In this document: positions 36,833 through 51,512 of the stretch, one piece after another
Layout: every line of letters starts with the position of its first letter
How positions within the stretch are numbered: the first letter of the stretch is position 1
From: Hyphomicrobiales bacterium
Lineage (GTDB): Bacteria > Pseudomonadota > Alphaproteobacteria > Rhizobiales > Beijerinckiaceae
Direction: 5' to 3'
Length of the DNA stretch: 58,165 bases
Assembly: GCA_028290285.1 (NCBI GenBank)
Contig: JAQGKD010000081.1
Location: 1 to 58,165, forward strand
Notes under the pieces: generated by a model
What the model was told of the DNA's origin: nothing
Database searches by the model: none
Seen by the model: only the letters and a program-made list of their open reading frames with translations
Program-made: the position numbers and the translations under genes

Positions 36833-37807
36833 ATGACACTGCCCGGCAGCCGTGGTAGTCAGCGCGCCATGCTCGAAGGTTTGCCCCCCAACAACGCCGC
36901 CCATCTGATGCGCCTCGTGACCGACGAGGACACGGCGCGCCGCGTCGCCGATCTAGTCGTCGAGAGTTTCGATCCCGCGGAGACGGCTGCCGCCGCCTTC
37001 GAGCTCGAGACGAGCACCGTCGACTGGAACACGGGGCCGTGGGTCGTCGAGGTGTATTTCGGTGAGGCACCGGACGAGGAGAACGTACGCGAGCTGGTTG
37101 CCTGCGTCACCGGGCCGGAACTCGCCGCGCAGGCGGTGTTCGGCCGCGTGGCGGAGCAGGATTGGGTCGCAAGCGCGCTCGAGGGGCTCGCGCCCGTGCG
37201 CGCCGGTCGCTTTCTCGTGCATGGCTCGCATGATCGCAAGCGCGTGCGGACGCATGAGATCGCGCTCGAAATCGAGGCCGCGCTGGCCTTCGGCACGGGA
37301 CATCACGGCACGACGCGCGGCTGCCTTTTGATGCTGGACTCCATTCTCAAGCAGCGCCGTCCGCGCCATGTGCTCGATGTCGGCACGGGTACGGGCGTGC
37401 TCGCCATGGCGGCAGCGCGTGCGCTGCACAGGCCCGTGGCTGCCGGGGATATCGACCCCGTGTCGGTCACCGCAGCCAATTCCAACGCCCGCATCAACGG
37501 CGCTGGGCCGTGGCTCAAGGCCGTGGTGGCCCGTGGCGCGTCGCACCCCGCACTTCGGGCCGGCGGCCCTTACGATCTGATCTTCGGCAATATCCTCGCC
37601 CGGCCCCTGCGGCTTCTCGCGCCCGATCTCGCGCGGCTCTGCGACACGGGCGGCGAGATCATCCTGTCGGGGCTGCTTGCCCGCGATGTCCCCGGCGTGC
37701 TGTCGGCCTATCGCGCGCAGGGCTTCGCTATGAAACGCCGTCTCGACATCGAGGGCTGGGCGACGCTGCTGATGACGCGCGGCGGCGCGGGCCCGCGCAG
37801 CGCGTGA
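36833..37807 (+). CDS. prmA: Ribosomal protein L11 methyltransferase
   Basis: 324 residues from ATG 36833; an ATG at 36869 would give 312 and cannot be excluded. It methylates lysines and the N-terminus of ribosomal protein L11. The SAM-binding site is LDVGTGTGVLAMAAAR near residue 180, with ALAFGTGHHGTTRGCL just before it and the active-site motif FGNILARPL, which are diagnostic of PrmA. The N-terminal substrate-recognition domain (AAAAFELETSTVDWNTGPW) is present but shorter in similarity. Followed by an aminopeptidase gene 36 bp on. Confidence 0.93.
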   Translation: MTLPGSRGSQRAMLEGLPPNNAAHLMRLVTDEDTARRVADLVVESFDPAETAAAAFELETSTVDWNTGPWVVEVYFGEAPDEENVRELVACVTGPELAAQAVFGRVAEQDWVASALEGLAPVRAGRFLVHGSHDRKRVRTHEIALEIEAALAFGTGHHGTTRGCLLMLDSILKQRRPRHVLDVGTGTGVLAMAAARALHRPVAAGDIDPVSVTAANSNARINGAGPWLKAVVARGASHPALRAGGPYDLIFGNILARPLRLLAPDLARLCDTGGEIILSGLLARDVPGVLSAYRAQGFAMKRRLDIEGWATLLMTRGGAGPRSA

Positions 37808-37843
37808 TTGCAGCGGGGCGCGCAAGGGCTTAGGTTTCGGCCT

Positions 37844-39658
37844 ATGTTCCAGAGCCTCTTCCAGACCTTCACCGAATCGGCCGATCCTTCGCAGGGCAAG
37901 GCGCGCCTCGCGCTCCTTCGTGCGGAGTTGCATGAGCGCGGCCTCGACGGCTTCATCGTGCCGCGCAGCGACGAGCACCAGAACGAATATGTGCCGCCCG
38001 CGGCCGAGCGTCTCGCATGGCTGACGGGCTTCACCGGCTCGGCCGGGCTCGCCATCGTGCTGGACGAGGCGGCCGCGATCTTCATCGACGGGCGCTATAC
38101 GATTCAGGTTCGCGAGCAGGTCGACACGAAAGTCTTCACGCCGGTCGCGATCATGGACACGAGTCCAGAGGCCTGGATCGAGGCGCATGTCGCGAAAGAC
38201 CAGCGCATCGGATACGACCCGTGGCTGCATACGCCGGGACAGATCCGGCGCTACACGGAAGCGGCGAAAACAGCGGGCGCGTCGCTGGTCGCGGTAGACA
38301 GCAATCCGCTCGACAAGGTCTGGGCCGACCGGCCCGCTATGCCGATGGCGCCGATCCACCTGCACGCGAAGCGCTTCGCGGGTGAGGATGCGGCGCGCAA
38401 GTTGAAGCGGATCGACGCGGCCTTGACACGTGTCGATGGGCTCGTCGTCAGTGACCCGCATTCGGTGGCATGGGCCTTCAATATTCGCGGACAGGATGTC
38501 GCCCACACGCCGCTGCCGCTCGCCTTCGCTGTGATGCGCAAGGGCGGACGAGCGGTGCTTTACATCGATGCCCCTAAGGTGACGCCGGAGGTTCGCACCG
38601 CGCTGGAGCCGCTTTGCGATCTTGCCGAGCCGGGGCAATTGCTGCTCGATCTGCGGCGCATGGGCGAAGAGGGTCTGCATCTCCGGTTCGACTCGGCCAC
38701 CGCGCCCTCCAAACTCGTGCAGACGCTGGAAGGCGCGGGCGGCGTCGCCGAGATCGGCGCCGATCCTATCGCGCTGATGAAGGCGCGCAAGAATTCCGCC
38801 GAGTTGAAGGGCACACGCGCCGCACACCTGCGCGACGGCGTTGCCATGACGCGTTTCCTCGCGTGGTTCGACTCAGCATCCAAGGGCGGGCGTCTTACGG
38901 AAATTCAGGCCGCGCAGGCGCTGGAAACATTCCGGCGTGACACGCGCAAGCTGAAGGACGTGTCCTTCCCTTCGATCTCGGGGGCGGGGCCCAATTCCGC
39001 CCTGCCGCATTATCGCGTGAGCGAAGCCTCGAACCGCATGATCTCGAAGGGCATGTTCCTGATCGATTCCGGCGGGCAATATGAGGATGGCACGACCGAC
39101 ATCACGCGCACGCTGGCGGTAGGCAAGCCGACATCGGAAATGCGCGATCGCTTCACACGCGTGCTGAAGGGCCATATCGCCATCGCATGTGCGGTATTTC
39201 CGAAGGGCACGTCCGGCGCGCAGATCGATGCGCTCGCGCGTCTGCCTTTGTGGCAGGCGGGACTCGATTTCGACCACGGCACGGGCCATGGCGTCGGGTC
39301 CTATCTGTCGGTACACGAGGGGCCGCAGCGTATCTCGAAGCTCGGCACGGTTGCGCTCGAACCCGGCATGATCCTCTCCAACGAACCCGGCTATTACAAA
39401 GCGGGCGCGTGGGGTATCCGCATCGAGAATCTGGTCGTCGTGCAGAAGGCCGTGATCGCCGGGGCTGAGCGCGACATGCTCGACTTCGAGACCATCACAC
39501 TTGCGCCCATAGACCGCGCGCTGATCGAGCCGAAGCTGATGACGCGCGACGAAATCGCCTGGCTCAACGCCTATCACACCCGCGTGCGCAAGGAGATAGC
39601 GCCGCTGGTCGATGCACCCACGCGCAAATGGTTGCGCGACGCGACGAAGAAGATCTGA
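37844..39658 (+). CDS. pepP: Xaa-Pro aminopeptidase (peptidase M24 family, three-domain type)
   Basis: 604 residues, the length of the three-domain XPNPEP-like enzymes rather than the ~440-residue E. coli PepP. Removes N-terminal residues preceding proline. Two creatinase-like N-terminal domains precede the catalytic pita-bread domain. Metal ligands are visible: LIDSGGQYEDGTTDITRT (two Asp), HGTGHGVG, SNEPGYY (Glu) and RIENLVV (Glu). Likely cytoplasmic; no signal peptide. The symbol is approximate. Its stop is 3 bp from that of ligA, which converges. Confidence 0.92.
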   Translation: MFQSLFQTFTESADPSQGKARLALLRAELHERGLDGFIVPRSDEHQNEYVPPAAERLAWLTGFTGSAGLAIVLDEAAAIFIDGRYTIQVREQVDTKVFTPVAIMDTSPEAWIEAHVAKDQRIGYDPWLHTPGQIRRYTEAAKTAGASLVAVDSNPLDKVWADRPAMPMAPIHLHAKRFAGEDAARKLKRIDAALTRVDGLVVSDPHSVAWAFNIRGQDVAHTPLPLAFAVMRKGGRAVLYIDAPKVTPEVRTALEPLCDLAEPGQLLLDLRRMGEEGLHLRFDSATAPSKLVQTLEGAGGVAEIGADPIALMKARKNSAELKGTRAAHLRDGVAMTRFLAWFDSASKGGRLTEIQAAQALETFRRDTRKLKDVSFPSISGAGPNSALPHYRVSEASNRMISKGMFLIDSGGQYEDGTTDITRTLAVGKPTSEMRDRFTRVLKGHIAIACAVFPKGTSGAQIDALARLPLWQAGLDFDHGTGHGVGSYLSVHEGPQRISKLGTVALEPGMILSNEPGYYKAGAWGIRIENLVVVQKAVIAGAERDMLDFETITLAPIDRALIEPKLMTRDEIAWLNAYHTRVRKEIAPLVDAPTRKWLRDATKKI

Positions 39659-39661
39659 GCG

Positions 39662-45741
<6,080 letters not shown>

Positions 45742-45748
<7 letters not shown>

Positions 45749-45987
45749 GGTTCGACGGCTTGGGCGCGGGCGCGGATCTGCTCCAGAATGGCAACCCTGA
45801 TCGCTGAGGAGAGATTGGCGGAACCGCGCGTGCTGTCGATCTCCGCCACCAATGCGGCGAGTGGCAGGGCACGGTCGACCGCGAGCTTTTTAAGCTCGAT
45901 CCAGAAGGGCTCTTCGAGCGAAATCGAGGTGCGATGCCCCGCGATGACGAGTGAATGTTTCGCAATGCGGATCGGATGTTCAGTCAT
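45742..45987 (-). CDS. Ribbon-helix-helix domain protein
   Basis: 81 residues. The segment HSLVIAGHRTSISLEEPFWIELKKLA is the signature of the RHH_4 (PF13467-type) family of alphaproteobacterial DNA-binding-fold proteins, whose targets are unknown. Last gene of a minus-strand run with the DUF4169-like gene (8-bp overlap at its start) and sspB. The 3' end overlaps the AsmA gene by 7 bp, convergently. Confidence 0.88.
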
Positions 45988-46189
45988 CTGAGCTGGCGGG
46001 CTTTTCCGATGTCCCGGGCTCGCGCATATGGCCCGCCAGCAGGCGCGCTGCGCGCGTATTTTCCTGCCCGGTGAGCGTCCGCTCATGCTTCGTGCGGCCG
46101 AAGGCGAGGCGATTGGCCTCGCCCTCCTTCGCAGCTGTCTCGCGCTTGCGATCCTTACGGGCCCGCCTGAGATTGACGATCTCGCCCAT
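45980..46189 (-). CDS. DUF4169-like small basic protein
   Basis: 69 residues. The start MGEIVNLRRARKDRKRE and the central NRLAFGRTKHER match the DUF4169 (PF13770-type) pattern, a short, highly basic protein found beside sspB and an RHH gene in many alphaproteobacteria. Function unknown. It overlaps the RHH gene by 8 bp and starts 12 bp after sspB ends, so all three are probably translated from one mRNA. Confidence 0.88.
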   Translation of the reverse strand: MGEIVNLRRARKDRKRETAAKEGEANRLAFGRTKHERTLTGQENTRAARLLAGHMREPGTSEKPASSDD

Positions 46190-46201
46190 TGGTCTGAATC
46201 T

Positions 46202-46837
46202 TCAGTGCTTTTTGCGGAAGGCGTCGATGGATACGACCTTGCCGGGATCCGACTCGCCGGGAGCGGCGGTCTCGCCTGTCGCCTTTTCCTTCTTGGCCTT
46301 GGCGGCCTTCCCCTCGGCCTTGGCCCCGTCGGCCTTGGCGGGCTCGAGCTTTGTCGCTTCCGCAGGTTTGCGGGCGGGCGAGGGCAGGGCGGTCGTCGCC
46401 AGCGCGTCCGTCAACGACATGGCTGAAACGGGCGGCGACGTGATCGGCTCAAGATCGTTCGCGCCGTCCTCGGGGCTGACTTCCTCGACCTCGAACTTCA
46501 GGCCAAACTGCACGGAGGGATCGTAGAATTCCGTCACCGCATCGAAGGGGACAAGCAGCCGTTCCGGGATGTTGCGGAAGGACAGGCCGACCTCGAAATT
46601 GTGCTCGGAAACCGCGAGGTCCCAGAACTGGTGCTGGAGGATGATTGTCATCACATCGGGATATTGCGCACGCATGTGACTGGAAAGCCGCACGCCGGGC
46701 GCCGTCGTGCGGAAGGTGATGTAGAAATGATGCTCGCCGGGCAGGCCTTCCTTGGCCGCCTCCTGCATGACCTTTCGGACCACACTGCGCAAAGCATCCT
46801 GAACGAGAAGGTCGTAGCGGATGAGATCGTTGGCCAT
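46202..46837 (-). CDS. sspB: ClpXP adaptor SspB (alphaproteobacterial type)
   Basis: 211 residues. It tethers ssrA-tagged proteins to ClpX for degradation by ClpXP. The N-terminal domain (about residues 1-135) carries the SspB fold with HHFYITFRTTAPGVRLS, FWDLAVSEHNFEVGLSF and LLVPFDAVTEFYDPSV. The rest is an Ala/Lys/Glu-rich flexible tail ending in GKVVSIDAFRKKH, which resembles the ClpX-binding C-terminal module. It begins 25 bp after the 3' end of the tmRNA gene, on the same strand, so the tag-making RNA and the tag-binding adaptor are neighbours. Confidence 0.95.
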   Translation of the reverse strand: MANDLIRYDLLVQDALRSVVRKVMQEAAKEGLPGEHHFYITFRTTAPGVRLSSHMRAQYPDVMTIILQHQFWDLAVSEHNFEVGLSFRNIPERLLVPFDAVTEFYDPSVQFGLKFEVEEVSPEDGANDLEPITSPPVSAMSLTDALATTALPSPARKPAEATKLEPAKADGAKAEGKAAKAKKEKATGETAAPGESDPGKVVSIDAFRKKH

Positions 46838-46861
46838 TCAGTCCGTTCCGGAAGAGCGAAA

Positions 46862-47178
46862 GTGGAGGCTTCTGTTGCCAGGTGCCTCCGAACCCCGCCT
46901 AAAAGTGCAACCCCTTAGGACTTGATTCCCAGTACCAGCACCGCATTACGCGGCGAGGGCCACCGGAGCATAGTTGTCATTGGCAACTATAGAGTTTGAC
47001 CCGATAACGGCGGTATCATGCCGAGCGAAAGAGCACCCTTTACACCCCCGTCGATCCTATTTCGCCCCCGCCGCAACCCGCCGTTTCCGACGGGCTGGGG
47101 TGGAGGCGCCGGGTACCGCCCCCGGGTCCGGATAGCTTATTACGGAGTCCATTTATCGCCATATCCGCCTTGCGACGG
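46862..47178 (-). ncRNA. ssrA: Two-piece (circularly permuted) tmRNA
   Basis: Rescues stalled ribosomes by trans-translation. Transcribed from high to low coordinates, the acceptor piece comes first (about 47178-47098, ending in a CGCCTCC acceptor strand at 47108-47102 followed by A and C residues). The coding piece then starts at 47069 with GGGGGCGAAATAGGATCGAC. The two strands pair in a 7-bp acceptor stem whose third pair is G-U, the alanine identity element. The tag ORF (46984-46946) encodes ANDNYAPVALAA. The coding piece closes with a GGAGGC/GCCTCC hairpin (46864-46889). The intervening segment (about 47070-47097) is presumably excised. The exact ends are estimates. Confidence 0.95.
46946..46984 (-). 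other. tmRNA tag-peptide reading frame
   Basis: Resume codon GCC at 46984; the frame encodes ANDNYAPVALAA followed by TAA at 46948-46946. With the alanine delivered by tmRNA itself the tag is A-ANDNYAPVALAA. The LAA end is the ClpX degron and the N-terminal part is the expected SspB contact. Confidence 0.95.
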
Positions 47179-47185
47179 CAAAACG

Positions 47186-47213
47186 AATATAGGGGGTCCG
47201 CGCGCATTCGCAA
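47186..47213 (-). promoter_or_regulatory. ssrA promoter
   Basis: On the minus strand TTGCGA (47213-47208) and TATATT (47191-47186) are spaced by 16 nt, predicting a transcript start near 47178, just before the acceptor piece. Confidence 0.75.
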
Positions 47214-47343
47214 AGGGGCCTTGCGGTCATCCAGCCTGAATTTCGGCGTGGGATACGCCTCGAGCGGCGTTTCAGATGAGGCGCAAAGGCTGTAAGGTCC
47301 GCCGTCGCCAAGAAACTCCCTGATATGTCGAGTTTACGCCCGC

Positions 47344-48138
47344 ATGCGCCAATATCACGAGCTACTCCGCCGCATCCTCGACGAGGGTGTGACGAAATCG
47401 GATCGGACTGGAACGGGCACGACATCCGTCTTCGGCCATCAGATGCGGTTCGATCTCGCCGAGGGTTTTCCGCTGGTGACGACGAAGAAGCTGCATCTTC
47501 GCTCCATCATCCACGAGTTGCTGTGGTTCCTGCAGGGCGACACGAACATCGCCTACCTGCGCGAGAACGGCGTCGGGATCTGGGACGAATGGGCCGATGC
47601 CAACGGCGATCTCGGGCCCGTCTACGGCAAGCAATGGCGCTCCTGGGATCTGCCAGGTGGCGGCACGCGGGACCAGATTTCCTGGGTGGTCGACGAAATA
47701 CGTCGCAATCCCGATTCGCGCCGCCTCGTCGTCTCAGCGTGGAATGTCGCCGATCTCGAACTGATGAAGCTCGCGCCGTGCCACTGCCTGTTCCAGTTCT
47801 ATGTCGCGGAGGGGCGGCTCTCCTGTCAGCTCTACCAGCGCTCGGCGGATGTGTTTCTCGGCGTGCCCTTCAATATCGCCAGTTACGCGCTGCTGACCCA
47901 CATGGTCGCGCAGGTAACGGGGCTAAAGCCGGGAGACTTCGTCCACACGTTCGGCGACGCGCATCTCTATTCCAACCACATCGAGCAGACGAAACTGCTG
48001 CTGTCGCGCGAGCCTCGCGCGCTGCCGCGCCTTGTGCTCGATCCCTCCGTGACGTCGCTGTTCGATTTCCGCTTCGACCACATCGCCATCGAGGGTTACG
48101 ATCCGCACCCCGCCATTCGCGCGCCGGTGGCCGTCTGA
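47344..48138 (+). CDS. thyA: Thymidylate synthase
   Basis: 264 residues, identical in length to the E. coli enzyme. Converts dUMP to dTMP with methylene-THF, producing dihydrofolate. The catalytic Cys is in [31 protein letters not shown] and [12 protein letters not shown] are signatures. folA, which regenerates tetrahydrofolate, lies two genes on. The promoter probably lies in the 100 bp between it and the divergent ssrA. Confidence 0.98.
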   Translation: MRQYHELLRRILDEGVTKSDRTGTGTTSVFGHQMRFDLAEGFPLVTTKKLHLRSIIHELLWFLQGDTNIAYLRENGVGIWDEWADANGDLGPVYGKQWRSWDLPGGGTRDQISWVVDEIRRNPDSRRLVVSAWNVADLELMKLAPCHCLFQFYVAEGRLSCQLYQRSADVFLGVPFNIASYALLTHMVAQVTGLKPGDFVHTFGDAHLYSNHIEQTKLLLSREPRALPRLVLDPSVTSLFDFRFDHIAIEGYDPHPAIRAPVAV

Positions 48139-48151
48139 GAGGGATAAGCCG

Positions 48152-48646
48152 ATGAGCTTCCAGCCGATCGTGCGCCCCGCGGAGCAAGGCGATCTCGCAA
48201 GCGTTTTCGCGCTGGTGCGCGAACTCGCCGAATATGAGCAATTGAGCGAAGACGTCGTGTCCAGTGCGGACATGCTGGGCGAGGCGCTATTTGGCGTGTT
48301 TCCGCGCGTGTTCTGCGACGTCGCGGAGGCTCCGGGCGAAGCGATCGCGGGATTTGCGCTCTGGTTCTATTCCTTCTCGACCTTTCGCGGACGGCACGGA
48401 ATCTTTGTCGAGGACCTGTTCGTGCGGCCCAAATATCGGGGCAGGGGCTACGGCCGGGCGCTGCTGGCGCGGGTGGCGAAGCGTTGCGTCGCCGAGAACC
48501 TGGCGCGGCTCGAATGGTCGGTGCTCGACTGGAACGAGCCGGCCATCGGTTTCTATCAGGCCCACGGCGCACAGATGATGGATGGCTGGACGCAGTGCCG
48601 GATCTCCGACGAGGCGTTGTGGCGTCTTGCGGACAAAGCGCATTGA
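48152..48646 (+). CDS. GNAT-family N-acetyltransferase
   Basis: 164 residues. Acetyl-CoA binding motif A is VRPKYRGRGYGRALLARVA (about residues 95-113), followed by LEWSVLDWNEPAIGFYQAHGA, the pattern of diamine/amino-acid N-acetyltransferases of the GNAT fold. The substrate is unknown. It sits between thyA and folA, 13 bp after thyA, and overlaps the folA TTG start by 4 nt. Confidence 0.9.
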   Translation: MSFQPIVRPAEQGDLASVFALVRELAEYEQLSEDVVSSADMLGEALFGVFPRVFCDVAEAPGEAIAGFALWFYSFSTFRGRHGIFVEDLFVRPKYRGRGYGRALLARVAKRCVAENLARLEWSVLDWNEPAIGFYQAHGAQMMDGWTQCRISDEALWRLADKAH

Positions 48647-49185
48647 GCCCGCGCCTGCGTCTCGTGATCGTCGCGGCGGTGGCCCGCAACCGCGTCATCG
48701 GCGGCGACAATCGCCTGCTCTGGAAGTTGTCCGCAGACATGCGCCATTTCAAAAGCCTGACAATGGGCAAGCCGCTGGTCATGGGCCGCAAGACCTTCGA
48801 GTCCATCGGGCGACCGCTGCCGGGACGCGAGACCATCGTCGTGACGCGCGACACCTCCTATGCCCGCGAGGGCATCCTGGTCGCAGGCGATCTCGCGGCA
48901 GCCCTTGCGCAGGCGGAAAGCGCCGCAGCGCGGCTCGGGGCGGATGAGATCGTGATCGCCGGGGGCGGTGAGATCTACGCGCAGACGATGGGGCAGGCCG
49001 ACCGCATGGAATTGACCGAGGTCGACCTGACGCCCAAAGGCGATACACTCTTTCCTGAGATCGATGCGGCATGCTGGCGGGAGGCGCGTCGCGAGACGCA
49101 TCCGGCCGACCTGGCCAAGGGAAACGAGGCAGGTTTCGCTTTCGTGACTTATGATCGTATCACAAAGGCCGGGCAGGCTCGTTGA
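48643..49185 (+). CDS. folA: Dihydrofolate reductase
   Basis: 180 residues with a TTG start at 48643 coupled to the preceding stop (TTGA). NADPH reductase of dihydrofolate and the target of trimethoprim. Signatures: IVAAVARNRVIGGDNRLLWKLSADMRHF-type N-terminus, MGRKTFESIGRPLPGRETIVVTR and the IAGGGEIYAQ glycine motif. A GTG 21 bp on is an alternative start. Functionally paired with thyA upstream. Followed by a 101-bp gap to hflK. Confidence 0.96.
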   Translation: MSPRLRLVIVAAVARNRVIGGDNRLLWKLSADMRHFKSLTMGKPLVMGRKTFESIGRPLPGRETIVVTRDTSYAREGILVAGDLAAALAQAESAAARLGADEIVIAGGGEIYAQTMGQADRMELTEVDLTPKGDTLFPEIDAACWREARRETHPADLAKGNEAGFAFVTYDRITKAGQAR

Positions 49186-49286
49186 AAAGAGCCACGCCTG
49201 TGCTTAGTTGAGCCGGTGTGCGCGTGACATTCGCAGCCGCTCATTTCGGCTCGGCATTCGGACGCAGGATACAGGAGAGGAAATTC

Positions 49287-50420
49287 ATGCCCTGGAGTAA
49301 TCAGACCGGTGGCGGTGGTCCCTGGAAGACCGGCCCCAAGGGTCCCTGGGGTCAGGGACCGAGCGGCGGCGGGTCCACGCCCCCCGATCTCGAGGAACTG
49401 CTGCGGCGCAGCCAGGACAGGCTTCGGCAGGTGATGCCGGGCGGGTCTCTCGGAGGTCGTGGGTTCATCATCTTCGGCGCGATCGCGCTCGCGGCGTGGC
49501 TGTCGAGCGGGTTCTACACCGTCGGCCCCAACGAGGTCGGCCTCAACATGGTGTTCGGCAAGTACGAGAAGAAAACCTCGTCCGGCCTGAACTACAATTG
49601 GCCCTATCCGATCGGCGCGGTGAACAAGCTGAAAGTCACCGATCGCAACTCGATCGAGATTGGCTTCGTGTCTCGCGAGGATGCGCGGCGCTCCAGCGTG
49701 CAGACGCAGGTCGATGTTCCCGCCGAAAGCCTGATGCTCACGGGCGACGAGAATATCGCCGACGTGAAATTCCGCGTCATCTGGCAGATCGACCCGGTAC
49801 GGCCCGAGGATTTCGCCTTCAACGTGCGGGAACCGCGCGAGACGGTGAAGGCCGTTGCTGAAAGCGTCATGCGCGAGATCGTCGGACGCACGCCGATCCA
49901 GCGCATCCTGACGGCCGAACGCAAGGTCATCGAACCGGCGGCGCAGGATCTCACGCAAAAGGTGCTGAACGACTACAAGGCCGGCGTCCTGATCCTTCAG
50001 GTGCAGCTCCTGTCCGTCGATCCGCCCGAACAGGTCATCGCTGCGTTCCGTGACGTGACGGCGGCGCAGCAGGATCTCGATCGGTTGCGCAACGAGGCGG
50101 AGGCCTACGCCAACCGCGTCGTGCCGGAAGCCCGTGGCGATGCCGCGCGCATCGTGCAGGAAGCCGAGGGCTATCGCGAGCAGACGGTCAACCAGGCCAA
50201 GGGCCAGACGTCGCGCTTCGATCAGGTCTATCAGCAATATGTGAAGGCGCCGGAAGTGACGCGCGAGCGGCTCTATCTCGAGACGATGGAACGGGTGATG
50301 GAGGGCACGAACAAGGTGATCGTGGATCAGAACGGCGGTACCGGCGTCGTGCCCTATCTGCCGTTGCAGGGGCTTTCCGGTGCGACTCCCCCGGCTGCTG
50401 CGCAGGGAGGTGCGAAGTGA
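49287..50420 (+). CDS. hflK: FtsH protease modulator HflK
   Basis: 377 residues from the ATG at 49287 (AGGAGAGGA upstream). An SPFH/band 7 protein that with HflC cages the FtsH protease. A Gly/Pro/Trp-rich cytoplasmic N-terminus (GGGGPWKTGPKGPWGQGP), one membrane helix near residues 60-78, then the SPFH domain (VGPNEVGLNMVFGKY) and a long coiled coil with alternating Ala/Glu/Gln. Overlaps hflC by 4 nt (GTGA). Confidence 0.97.
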   Translation: MPWSNQTGGGGPWKTGPKGPWGQGPSGGGSTPPDLEELLRRSQDRLRQVMPGGSLGGRGFIIFGAIALAAWLSSGFYTVGPNEVGLNMVFGKYEKKTSSGLNYNWPYPIGAVNKLKVTDRNSIEIGFVSREDARRSSVQTQVDVPAESLMLTGDENIADVKFRVIWQIDPVRPEDFAFNVREPRETVKAVAESVMREIVGRTPIQRILTAERKVIEPAAQDLTQKVLNDYKAGVLILQVQLLSVDPPEQVIAAFRDVTAAQQDLDRLRNEAEAYANRVVPEARGDAARIVQEAEGYREQTVNQAKGQTSRFDQVYQQYVKAPEVTRERLYLETMERVMEGTNKVIVDQNGGTGVVPYLPLQGLSGATPPAAAQGGAK

Positions 50421-51382
50421 AGAATCCGCTCGGCGGCATGGCCGCACTCATTGTTCTCATTCTCGTTCTCATCGTCGGCTCGAGCACGATCTATACGGTC
50501 GGGCAGAACGAACAGGCGCTCGTGCTGCGCCTGGGCGAACCGATCCCGGGCCGCGCGCTGGTTCCCACGCCCGGCCTGCATTTCAAGATTCCGCTTATCG
50601 AGACCGTGACTCTGCTCGACAAGCGGATTCTCGATCTTGAAACGCCGAACCAGGAAGTGCTGGCCTCCGACAACAACCGCATCGAGGTCGATGCGTTTTT
50701 GCGCTATCGCATCGTCGATGCCCTGCGCTTCTACCAGACAGTGGGCACGACGCAGGGGGCCAACAACCAGCTCGGCACCGTGCTGAGTTCGGCGCTGCGC
50801 CGCGTTCTCGGCGAAGCGACGATGATCCAGATCATCCGCGAAGGGCGCTCAGCCCTCATGGTGAGCATCCGCGATCTGGTGAATGTGGAAGCCGCGCGCC
50901 TGGGCGCCGAGGTGATCGACGTCCGTATCCGGCGCGCCGATCTTCCCCGGCAGATTTCTGAGCGCGTGTTTAACCGCATGCAGACGGAACGCGCGCGTGA
51001 AGCCGCCGAGTTCCGCGCGCAGGGTGCCGAGCAGGCCCAGAAGATCCGGGCCAAGGCAGATCGCGACGTAGTGGTGCTTCGCGCAGAGGCGCAGCGCACG
51101 GCCGACCAGACCCGAGGCGAGGGTGACGGCGAAAGAAACCGCATTTTCGCGGCGGCCTACAATCAGGACCCTAATTTCTTCGCATTTTACAGGTCCATGC
51201 AGGCCTACGAGACTGGGTTGAAGTCAGGCGAGACCCGCCTGATCCTGAGCCCGACCTCGGACTTCTTCCGCTTTTTCGGCCAGGCGAGCGGCATTCGTCC
51301 GCCGGCTGCGTCCAGCGGGGCGACCGAGGTTCCGCGCACGGGACCGCAGGCGCTCAACAAGGGCACTGCCAAGGTCGAGTAG
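50417..51382 (+). CDS. hflC: FtsH protease modulator HflC
   Basis: 321 residues with a GTG start, GGGAGG upstream inside hflK. Partner of HflK in the periplasmic-facing FtsH-regulating complex. One N-terminal membrane helix (AALIVLILVLIVGSSTIYTV), SPFH domain starting VGQNEQALVLRLGEP, and coiled coil containing RAREAAEFRAQGAEQAQKIRA-like sequence. The QDPNFFAFYRSMQAYE segment is typical of HflC. Closely followed by a hairpin and degP. Confidence 0.97.
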   Translation: MKNPLGGMAALIVLILVLIVGSSTIYTVGQNEQALVLRLGEPIPGRALVPTPGLHFKIPLIETVTLLDKRILDLETPNQEVLASDNNRIEVDAFLRYRIVDALRFYQTVGTTQGANNQLGTVLSSALRRVLGEATMIQIIREGRSALMVSIRDLVNVEAARLGAEVIDVRIRRADLPRQISERVFNRMQTERAREAAEFRAQGAEQAQKIRAKADRDVVVLRAEAQRTADQTRGEGDGERNRIFAAAYNQDPNFFAFYRSMQAYETGLKSGETRLILSPTSDFFRFFGQASGIRPPAASSGATEVPRTGPQALNKGTAKVE

Positions 51383-51416
51383 GCGGCGGGCGCTGGTTTG
51401 CGCCTCTAACAATCGC

Positions 51417-51440
51417 GTGACGGGCCCTCTTGCCCGTCAC
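51417..51440 (+). terminator. Stem-loop between hflC and degP
   Basis: GTGACGGGC (51417-51425) pairs perfectly with GCCCGTCAC (51432-51440) around a 6-nt loop. No T-tract follows directly, but a small ACCTG/CAGGT hairpin and TTTCT come next. It may be a partial terminator or an RNA processing site between hflKC and degP. Confidence 0.4.
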
Positions 51441-51512
51441 ACCTGTATGCAGGTTTCTCGTAAGGTGTCCGCATTGATCTTCGCTCGCCGCAGTTACTGG
51501 AGGAAGGCCCCT

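Noticed and set aside
36953..38827. A 624-codon frame antisense to prmA and pepP
   Set aside because: It spans two well-supported genes on the other strand and has shadow-like composition.
47018..47239. A 73-codon plus-strand frame
   Set aside because: It lies antisense to the tmRNA gene and its promoter.
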